From NCBI GenBank assembly GCA_913041095.1, contig CAJWIB010000216.1, positions 1 through 5,079 on the forward strand: DNA of 5,079 bases, in the 5' to 3' direction. Source of the stretch: an uncultured Rhodospirillaceae bacterium (GTDB taxonomy: Bacteria > Pseudomonadota > Alphaproteobacteria > Rhodospirillales > UBA2165). The notes under the pieces are model-generated. The model saw only the letters and a program-made list of their open reading frames with translations, was not told where the DNA came from and searched no databases. Shown here piece after piece: positions 1 through 5,079 of the stretch (position 1 is the stretch's first letter; each line of letters begins with the position of its first letter). Position numbers and translations under genes: made by a program.

Positions 1-90
1 TTCGTTTGATGGACTGGCGGTTTGCTCCAGACTACCTTCTCTTCCAGTCTTCGCTCTTTATTTCTGTGCCGGGCTTAGGCTGGCAGTCTC

Positions 91-1605
91 CTACCCTTCA
101 ATCATCTTGCGGACTTCGAATTTTTGCACCTTGCCCATGGCGTTGCGGGGCAGGTCGTCAACAAACAATACTTCTTTCGGATGCTTGTAGCGGGCGAGGT
201 TATCCTGAAAACGTTTGATGAATTCTACTTCTGGAAGAGTCACTCCTTCTTTTAGGATTACCACAGCGAGCGGAATTTCACCCCATTTATCGTCCGGCTT
301 ACCGACCACGACGCCATCAACAACATCCGCCATTTCGTGAATAAAAGCTTCAATTTCGGCCGGGTAAATATTTTCACCACCGGAGATGATCAAATCTTTT
401 TTGCGGTCATTAACCCAAAGATCACCGTCTTCATCGAGATAGCCGACATCACCGGTCAAAAACCAGCCGTCTTTAATCGAGTCCCGGGTGGCCTCTTTAT
501 TGTTCCAATATTCGATAAAAATGTTACCGCCGCGCACTGCGATCTCACCTGATTGGCCTTGCGGCAGGTCGTTGCCCTGATCGTCAACAATCCGCATTTC
601 CGAATGCAACCCAGCCTTACCTGCCGAACCCGGTTTAGCAAAAGCACTTTCCGGGTTCTGGTAGATGACAATTGGGCCGGTTTCGGTTGAGCCATATACT
701 TGGGGGGCTGGGACACCCCGGCTTTGCAGCGCCTCGATATGAGGCAGCGGCACCATTGAAGAGCCGATGGCAACGCTTCTAAGGCTGGAGATATCCGCCT
801 CCGGCCATTCGGGCAGCGAGAATATAGCTTGCAATGCTGCCGGCACCAGCACAGCCAAGTCAGGGCGCTCCTCGACAATCGCTTTCAGTGTCGCCGGCGG
901 CTCAAACCGCCGGTGCATCGTGACCGTGGCGCCGGCGTAAAAGGCCGGGGTGGTCTGGATATTAAGGCCGCCAACATGAAACATCGGCAACACCGTCAAA
1001 ATATGATCCTGCATACTCATCTGGGAATAATGAACACTGTTATAAGCGTGGATTTGCATATTGTTTTGGCTCAACACAGCGCCTTTCGGCCGCCCGGTAG
1101 TGCCAGAGGTGTAAACCAGCATAAACGGTATATCCATGGTCACGTTTGGATTGGTGTCATCGCCCTCGGAGACTGCGAGTTCGGCGGCCAGACTGCGCCA
1201 ATCTGCATCCTCGAAATCATTGGCAACCAAAGTGCAATCCGGGATGTCGCTTCGGATCGCATCAGCATTAGCGCGAAACTCTTCATCGGAGATCAGTATT
1301 TTAGCGCCGGAATCCTGCAACATGTAGCGATGCTCTGGCGCCGTCAGACGCCAGTTTAAGGGCGAAAAAATTGCTCCTAAGCGCGCGCAGGCAAAAAAAG
1401 TGCACAGCAGGCTCGGTGTGTTGACGCCCAAGAAAGCCACCCGGTCACCAGGCGCAACGTCAAAGCTATGTTTTAACGTCCGGGCGTAGAGGTGAATCTG
1501 GCGATCAAATTCACTATAAGTAATATCCTGCCCTTCAAACCGGATGGCGGTTTTACCCGGCATGAAATCGGCGTTTTTAGAAACCCAGAAAGATAAATCC
1601 ATCAT
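91..1605 (-). CDS. Acyl-CoA synthetase (AMP-binding, class I adenylate-forming enzyme)
   Basis: This protein of 504 residues should activate a carboxylic acid with ATP to an acyl-adenylate and pass it to coenzyme A, in the cytoplasm. All core motifs of the family are intact: the phosphate-binding loop YTSGTTGRPKG (165-175), LPMFHVGG (206-213), YGSTETG (304-310), TGD (384-386), the hinge region DRKKDLI (400-406) with GGENIYP (409-415), and the C-terminal PRNAMGK with catalytic Lys492. Length is normal for the family, and the large N-terminal and small C-terminal domains are both complete. The start overlaps the stop of the upstream gene (ATGA) behind a strong GGGGGTGA ribosome binding site. 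A second ATG follows directly at 1602. It is the last gene of the three-gene minus-strand unit. Substrate is unresolved: fatty, aromatic or other acids are all possible, so no symbol is given. The family call is firm. Confidence 0.95.
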   Translation of the reverse strand: MMDLSFWVSKNADFMPGKTAIRFEGQDITYSEFDRQIHLYARTLKHSFDVAPGDRVAFLGVNTPSLLCTFFACARLGAIFSPLNWRLTAPEHRYMLQDSGAKILISDEEFRANADAIRSDIPDCTLVANDFEDADWRSLAAELAVSEGDDTNPNVTMDIPFMLVYTSGTTGRPKGAVLSQNNMQIHAYNSVHYSQMSMQDHILTVLPMFHVGGLNIQTTPAFYAGATVTMHRRFEPPATLKAIVEERPDLAVLVPAALQAIFSLPEWPEADISSLRSVAIGSSMVPLPHIEALQSRGVPAPQVYGSTETGPIVIYQNPESAFAKPGSAGKAGLHSEMRIVDDQGNDLPQGQSGEIAVRGGNIFIEYWNNKEATRDSIKDGWFLTGDVGYLDEDGDLWVNDRKKDLIISGGENIYPAEIEAFIHEMADVVDGVVVGKPDDKWGEIPLAVVILKEGVTLPEVEFIKRFQDNLARYKHPKEVLFVDDLPRNAMGKVQKFEVRKMIEG

Positions 1606-3008
1606 TGGTTCACCCCCTTTATCGAATAACCAACAGTGCCGCCGGACTGATCGGAGACAGTAACTTCTGTGCCCGTCTTGTACCAGCCATCAGCGGTCAA
1701 TATCTCGGCACTGGATGTCGAATATGCCAGATAACCGGCAATCAATGACGGACCCCGAATTTGCAGCTCACCGGTTTCACCGTCACCCAAAATCGCATCG
1801 TCAGGGTCAACGACCCGGGTTTCAACACCAGGAAGGGCTATGGCAGCACTATTGTTTTGCTTAGCTGATAGAACAGCTAGCGTGTCACTTTGACCCCAAA
1901 AGTGTGCTTTATGGTCAGCTGTAGAAATCTCGTACCAACCGTCTTTTGTGGGTGTCACAGTATGAGTGGCGCTGGCAGGATCAGTTACCGCCGATACCCC
2001 CGCTGTAAAAGCACATTGCGCCAACATTAGGCTCACACTGCTGACCGGTAAGGCCGATAGATCAATTTGGTCTTGCGGCGCAAGTTTCAGCAGCGGCATT
2101 ACGGTATGCACAGCGCTCATCATATTCTGATGGGTCAGGATACCGGCATCGGGTTGCTCGTTTTTACGCATGCTGGTGGTTAGCAAAATAGGATCAGCCG
2201 CGACTTGGACAAATCCCGGCCGGTCAGAGACCTGCGCCGCGACCAAGTCGTGATAAGCAACCGCGCCGATTGGCACCTCTCCCGCCGTGTTTTCACAGAC
2301 CACTATGCGAGAATGGCAATGCCGCACATATTCACCAATTTCAAAGCAGCTTAAAGATAGCACCAACGGCAGAAATACCGTGCCCATTTGAGCACAGGCA
2401 AAATAGCTGATGAATAATTCTGGCCCCATCGGCAGCAAAGCGGCAACAACATCGCCTCGTCTAACGCCAATCTCAGCCAAACCGGCCGCCATCTGTTTAG
2501 CACGCTGGCCTAATTGTTTGTAGGTAACGGTCTCGGCGGCTGAAATTATCGCCAGGTCATCAGGATTTTTTACCGCCATTAAATCACCCAACACCTCATC
2601 CGACCATAAGCCTGCATCAATGAATTTTTTAGCCTGTGACGGAGAGAAATGCATGGCCACACGCAGGGCCAACGCATCATCACTCATATCGAATTTTTCT
2701 TCTGGGTCCTGATAGCGATCCTCCCGGTAACGCAAACCCCCACCGAGCCGGTAAAGTTTGCGGTATTGGTTGAGCCGGAACAGGCGGCGCTCGGTAATAT
2801 TACGGATGAAGGTGACCTGTTCGACCGCCAGCCCGATTTTGCCGGCAATTTCCGGATCGTTAAGTCCGGTTGCTTCGCGTTGTTCCAGCCAAGCTTCATG
2901 ATCGAGATTGCGAATCGGATCACCGCGGCGTGTTTGCTTGTTGAGGCTAAGATCGAAAATCAGCTCACTATAGGTGTCAATCATTTGCTCTGATACACCA
3001 TAGGGCAT
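1602..3008 (-). CDS. HTH-like segment fused to a degenerate, truncated AMP-binding domain (probable pseudoenzyme)
   Basis: This protein has 468 residues. Residues 1-105 are not part of a normal acyl-CoA synthetase. They are charged and helical, with a helix-turn-helix-like stretch at about 49-75 (NDPEIAGKIGL, then EQVTFIRNITERR). From about 108 it follows the AMP-binding fold: an N-terminal helix pair (FIDAGLWSDEVLGDLM), VTYKQL, the GVRRGDVVAALLP region (181-193) and GELQIRGP (413-420). The catalytic motifs are lost. The phosphate loop reads LLTTSMRKNEQPDAGILTHQ (275-294) instead of YTSGTTGxPKG, YGxTE reads WGQSDT (371-376), and TGD reads TGT (445-447). The protein stops before the hinge, so the C-terminal domain with the catalytic lysine is absent. 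Roughly 80-100 residues also seem missing between 340 and 370. There is no frameshift, a GGGAGG site lies 9 bases before the start, and the gene is coupled to both neighbours, so it looks maintained. A regulatory or scaffold role is inferred; a decaying enzyme is the alternative. Confidence 0.85.
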   Translation of the reverse strand: MPYGVSEQMIDTYSELIFDLSLNKQTRRGDPIRNLDHEAWLEQREATGLNDPEIAGKIGLAVEQVTFIRNITERRLFRLNQYRKLYRLGGGLRYREDRYQDPEEKFDMSDDALALRVAMHFSPSQAKKFIDAGLWSDEVLGDLMAVKNPDDLAIISAAETVTYKQLGQRAKQMAAGLAEIGVRRGDVVAALLPMGPELFISYFACAQMGTVFLPLVLSLSCFEIGEYVRHCHSRIVVCENTAGEVPIGAVAYHDLVAAQVSDRPGFVQVAADPILLTTSMRKNEQPDAGILTHQNMMSAVHTVMPLLKLAPQDQIDLSALPVSSVSLMLAQCAFTAGVSAVTDPASATHTVTPTKDGWYEISTADHKAHFWGQSDTLAVLSAKQNNSAAIALPGVETRVVDPDDAILGDGETGELQIRGPSLIAGYLAYSTSSAEILTADGWYKTGTEVTVSDQSGGTVGYSIKGVNQ

Positions 3009-3010
3009 GC

Positions 3011-3916
3011 TTAAGAACCTCCCATCCCAGCAGCTTCGCGGGCGGCAGCACCCCGGCGGATCGGATCAACGCCCTTGCCTTGAGTAGCGATGGGGCAAAC
3101 CCGCATGCACTCAAAGCATTGCGCATTAGTATCGACGCCAGCCGTCGCTTTATAAAAAAAGGACTGGGCTTCGGCGCCATAAAGCATTTCCTCACGGGCC
3201 AGCTGGTCATTGGTCGTAAAAGCGCGCTCAATCATGGTTGGCATATTTTCATATTGCTGGCAGAGCTCGGCGCAGCGGTACATATCAAAATTCATTTCAG
3301 CAACCGTGCCGTCATCGTTCAACTCGCCACTCAGACATTGCACCGGACAGAATTTTTGACAGGGCGTCTGGCCGGACTCTTTATAAAGCTTTACGCAGGA
3401 CGATGCTGGACACGGATTATCAGCCATCGGCTCATCAGCGGCCAACGGCATTTCGGTATAGACCGAGCCGTAATAGAGTAAGCCGAATTCCGGCTCCAGC
3501 AGGATATCGCCGGCCAGTGAACGCGCACCGATACCGGCAAGCTCGGCATGCAGTTTGAGACTTTGCATCGGTAATCTCGCGCCGAACTCCGGATCGATAT
3601 GCGGCGGGCAGTAGATTGAGCGATAGCCGTAATGGGATTCGATATGAAAAGACAGGCCGACAGCCACCCGGTAAATCCGCCCGACATTGGCACCGACCGA
3701 CGTCATAACTTTGGCTGGTGCCCGCCACGTGCCTTGGGTCGGGCCGGTAACACCAATGGTGATGACCGAGGCGACTTTAGGCAACAGTTCACTCGGACCA
3801 TGACCAACCGGCGCAAACTTTTCGACCACGGCGCTATCGGCGATACCTAAGGCCGCCGCACCCCGTTTTAAGGCGTAGTCCTTTAGTGCGGCTTTGGCTT
3901 CGTCAAAATCTGATAT
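3011..3916 (-). CDS. Short 4Fe-4S protein of the QueG / reductive dehalogenase-like superfamily
   Basis: This is a cytoplasmic iron-sulphur redox protein, 301 residues if it begins at the ATA at 3916. Relative to that start, an N-terminal helix (ALKDYALKRGAAALGIAD) is followed by SVITIGV and AGIGARSLAGDILLEPEFG (about 128-146). The latter resembles the AGLG..G..GLLITPEYG segment of reductive dehalogenases and epoxyqueuosine reductases. A ferredoxin-like region follows: Cys169, 174, 186, 190 and 194 (including CQKFCPVQC), Cys215 and 219 (CAELC), and Cys267, 270, 274 (CFECMRVCP). These are enough ligands for two 4Fe-4S clusters, though the spacing is irregular. The C-terminal HEAT-like domain of true QueG is absent, so a tRNA role is unlikely. 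The conventional GTG start at 3829 gives 272 residues, but it has no good ribosome binding site and cuts off the conserved-looking N-terminus. The gene is first in the minus-strand unit, ending 2 bases before the next start. Its substrate is unknown, and whether it binds a corrinoid cannot be read from sequence alone. Confidence 0.8.
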   Translation of the reverse strand: MSDFDEAKAALKDYALKRGAAALGIADSAVVEKFAPVGHGPSELLPKVASVITIGVTGPTQGTWRAPAKVMTSVGANVGRIYRVAVGLSFHIESHYGYRSIYCPPHIDPEFGARLPMQSLKLHAELAGIGARSLAGDILLEPEFGLLYYGSVYTEMPLAADEPMADNPCPASSCVKLYKESGQTPCQKFCPVQCLSGELNDDGTVAEMNFDMYRCAELCQQYENMPTMIERAFTTNDQLAREEMLYGAEAQSFFYKATAGVDTNAQCFECMRVCPIATQGKGVDPIRRGAAAREAAGMGGS

Positions 3917-3927
3917 GTGAGCCTCCC
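3914..3927 (-). promoter_or_regulatory. Shine-Dalgarno site GGGAGG with ATA as the apparent start codon
   Basis: On the minus strand GGGAGG (3922-3927) is followed by CTCAC and then ATA (3914-3916) in frame with the Fe-S protein. The frame upstream closes with a TAG at 3938-3940, and between that stop and the GTG at 3829 there is no in-frame ATG, GTG, TTG or CTG. The translated stretch from 3916 to 3829 looks like the normal N-terminal helix of this superfamily. The same GGGAGG hexamer serves the next gene. ATA initiation is rare; a miscalled ATG is the main alternative. Confidence 0.5.
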
Positions 3928-3964
3928 GAGAATGTACCTAAGCGGATTTTAACAGCCGTTGCGA

Positions 3965-3990
3965 TAATTAGTTTAGGTTTAAACTATTTA
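3965..3990. repeat. Inverted repeat, candidate repressor operator
   Basis: The left arm TAATTAGTTTA (3965-3975) and right arm TAAACTATTTA (3980-3990) are reverse complements at 10 of 11 positions, separated by GGTT. The inner seven bases of each arm pair perfectly. Its size and symmetry fit an operator for a dimeric regulator such as a TetR- or MarR-type repressor. No such regulator gene is in the window, so the binding protein is unknown. The HTH-like segment of the 1602-3008 protein is a speculative candidate. Confidence 0.5.
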
Positions 3991-4014
3991 ACTGTGAATA
4001 TTTTGTTTAATCAA
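3986..4014 (-). promoter_or_regulatory. Candidate sigma-70 promoter for the three-gene minus-strand unit
   Basis: Reading the minus strand, TTGATT (4009-4014) is followed after 17 bases by TTAAAT (3986-3991). Each matches the consensus at 4 of 6 bases, with ideal spacing. Transcription would start near 3979, inside the inverted repeat, and leave a leader of about 60 bases before the GGGAGG site. A bound protein at the repeat would block it. Found by eye only. Confidence 0.35.
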
Positions 4015-4033
4015 GCGCCGCTTCAATTATTAT
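4003..4033 (+). promoter_or_regulatory. Weak candidate promoter for the folate reductase gene
   Basis: TTGTTT (4003-4008) and TATTAT (4028-4033) lie 19 bases apart. The -10 element is good (5 of 6) but the spacing is longer than usual. A start near 4040 would give a leader of about 55 bases ahead of the AAAAAGGG ribosome binding site (4078-4085), which sits 10 bases before the ATG. Confidence 0.2.
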
Positions 4034-4095
4034 TAGCTAGACAATCCTGGTATCCTTATTGAAAATCGAGGTACTGGAAAAAGGGTACAATTTTT

Positions 4096-5046
4096 ATGAT
4101 TAACTACTCGCCTCCTATTCAAAGCCCGCTTGTCCGTAAATTCTTAAACGGCGAAATAACTTTCACCGTGGAAATTTCGCCGCCAGTGTCTGGTTCCGGC
4201 GTTGAAATGCTGGATCAAGTCAGCCAGCTAAAACCTTTCATTGATGCCGTGAATATCACCGATGGTGCCGGCGCCACGGTCGGCATTTCCAATATTGCCG
4301 CAGCAGCTCTATTAAAAGCGAATGATGTCGACATAATTTTGCAAATGAATTGCCGTGATCAGAACCGTATCGGCCTAATGAACGATTTACTTGGTACGTC
4401 GGCTCTGGGCATCCATAATATTATTGCTGTGCGCGGCGACAATCCGGATACTGGTGACCACCCCCTCGCCAAAGGCGTGTTTGACTTAAAAAGCCATGAG
4501 CTTATCCGCATCGCCCATGAAATGACAACAAACGGTATTGTCCCGGCGCGGACAATGAAAATTAGCGCCAGTGGCATTCAATCAAATTCAAAACCAATCA
4601 GTGAACCGCCGCAGTTTTTCCTCGGCACCGTCGATGTGCCATCACTCGCTGGCGATGACGTTTGGGCAGGCCGTCTCCACAAAAGGGTCGCTGCAGGTCT
4701 GCAATTTGTCCAGACTCAAGCCTGTTATGATATGTCCTTGGTCTGGCGCTATTTGGATTTCCTTGAGGATCAAGGGCTAACGGAAAGTTTGTTTGTTGTC
4801 GTTAGCAACAGCCCACAAATCTCCGCCCAATCGGCACTTTGGGTCAAAGAAAACATTTGGGGTGCTGAAATTCCGGATGAGATTATTCAGCGTCTCAAAG
4901 ATGCCAAGGACCCCCGCGAAGAAGGTGTTAAAATCTGCCATGAACAGGTTGAAGAGCTGATGACGATGCCGGGGATCGCCGGTATCAATTTGATCGAAAG
5001 CGATAACCTCGCCAGCATCGCCGCCGTTTTGGCAGCCATCAAGTAA
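4096..5046 (+). CDS. Methylenetetrahydrofolate reductase family protein (MetF-like)
   Basis: This 316-residue protein has the MetF/MTHFR TIM-barrel pattern throughout. The enzyme family interconverts 5,10-methylenetetrahydrofolate and 5-methyltetrahydrofolate with a bound flavin, in the cytoplasm. The visible signature residues are Glu26 in VEISPP (matching the catalytic Glu28 of E. coli MetF), DAVNITDG (50-57), QMNCRDQNRI (83-92), Asp115 in AVRGDNP (matching E. coli Asp120), GDHPLAKGVFDL (120-131), FVQTQACYD (204-212, with the substrate-contacting Gln208) and IPDEIIQRL (259-267). The CRDxNRI and GDHP-K-VFDL segments place it in the catabolic-type branch rather than the E. coli MetF branch. 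The stretch VVSNSP (235-240) differs from the GVGP-like sequence I expect there. Length is normal and both ends look complete. The start follows AAAAAGGG by 10 bases. It is divergent from the Fe-S/ligase unit, so shared control and a role in one-carbon catabolism are plausible but inferred. Confidence 0.9.
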   Translation: MINYSPPIQSPLVRKFLNGEITFTVEISPPVSGSGVEMLDQVSQLKPFIDAVNITDGAGATVGISNIAAAALLKANDVDIILQMNCRDQNRIGLMNDLLGTSALGIHNIIAVRGDNPDTGDHPLAKGVFDLKSHELIRIAHEMTTNGIVPARTMKISASGIQSNSKPISEPPQFFLGTVDVPSLAGDDVWAGRLHKRVAAGLQFVQTQACYDMSLVWRYLDFLEDQGLTESLFVVVSNSPQISAQSALWVKENIWGAEIPDEIIQRLKDAKDPREEGVKICHEQVEELMTMPGIAGINLIESDNLASIAAVLAAIK

Positions 5047-5054
5047 CGTTACTT
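5041..5054. repeat. Perfect 14-base palindrome over the stop codon of the MetF-like gene
   Basis: AAGTAACGTTACTT is its own reverse complement and contains the TAA stop. It has no loop and no downstream T-run, so it is not a standard terminator. It may be a protein-binding site for whatever follows the window, or chance. Confidence 0.3.
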
Positions 5055-5079
5055 TCCTTTCGAGCCCAGATACACCCCG

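Larger units (their letters stand above)
3917..4095. promoter_or_regulatory. Divergent intergenic control region
   Basis: This 179-base AT-rich spacer separates the start of the minus-strand Fe-S/ligase unit from the start of the plus-strand folate reductase. It has to carry the promoters of both. It contains a strong inverted repeat (3965-3990) and a plausible minus-strand promoter over it. I see no small gene in it. Confidence 0.65.

Noticed and set aside
1..90. Rho-independent terminator after the minus-strand unit
   Set aside because: Only short imperfect stems are present (GACTGG at 12-17 with CCAGTC at 44-49, and AGACT with AGTCT), loops are long, and no T-run follows on the minus strand.
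829..1359. A 176-codon open frame on the plus strand
   Set aside because: It lies wholly opposite the firmly identified acyl-CoA synthetase, its product is rich in His, Arg and Gln with no family resemblance, and it has no convincing ribosome binding site.
91..1605. Naming the ligase dmdB (DMSP demethylation pathway)
   Set aside because: A CoA ligase near a MetF-like gene is suggestive, but neither dmdA, dmdC nor dmdD is in the window and the sequence alone does not show substrate.
1602..3008. Frameshifted pseudogene of a normal acyl-CoA synthetase
   Set aside because: The AMP-binding pattern runs through one frame before and after the lost motifs, and no other frame continues the missing C-terminal domain; the next gene starts at the stop with its own full copy of the fold.
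2649..3481. Plus-strand open frames of 114 and 133 codons
   Set aside because: Both are antisense to the AMP-binding homologue and the Fe-S gene, and their translations show no domain; they are by-products of the real coding frames.
3011..3916. Naming the Fe-S gene queG
   Set aside because: The protein lacks the C-terminal HEAT-like region and the regular cysteine motifs of epoxyqueuosine reductase; only superfamily membership is supported.
4059..4091. TTGAAA and TACAAT as a promoter for the MetF-like gene
   Set aside because: The spacing is 21 bases, and transcription would begin at or after the start codon, leaving out the ribosome binding site.

Overview
The window (about 5.1 kb, moderate GC with an AT-rich intergenic region) reads as ordinary bacterial chromosome, most likely from a proteobacterium. 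That guess rests on Shine-Dalgarno-led, tightly packed genes and on the style of the proteins. Nothing in the sequence fixes a genus. There are no RNA genes, insertion sequences, CRISPR repeats or phage genes.

Three genes lie on the minus strand and form one transcription unit, read from about 3916 down to 91. First is a short Fe-S protein of the epoxyqueuosine reductase/reductive dehalogenase-like superfamily (3011-3916). Its usable start appears to be a rare ATA codon. Two bases later comes a 468-residue protein (1602-3008) that joins an N-terminal helix-turn-helix-like segment to a shortened AMP-binding domain with degenerate catalytic motifs, probably a pseudoenzyme. An ATGA overlap leads into a complete acyl-CoA synthetase with all core motifs intact (91-1605). 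Spacing of +2 and -4 bases and strong ribosome binding sites point to coupled translation.

On the plus strand, divergently transcribed, is a complete methylenetetrahydrofolate reductase-family protein (4096-5046). The shared spacer (3917-4095) holds an 11-base inverted repeat (10 of 11 bases pair) that overlaps the -10 element of the best minus-strand promoter candidate, so a repressor could act there.

Working hypothesis (inference): a small catabolic module in which a carboxylic acid is activated to its CoA thioester by the complete ligase. The inactive ligase homologue would serve as a regulatory or structural partner, the Fe-S protein would do a redox step, and the divergent folate enzyme would handle a one-carbon unit. 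The substrate cannot be told from this sequence. The ends of the window (1-90 and 5047-5079) hold no recognisable gene or clear terminator.
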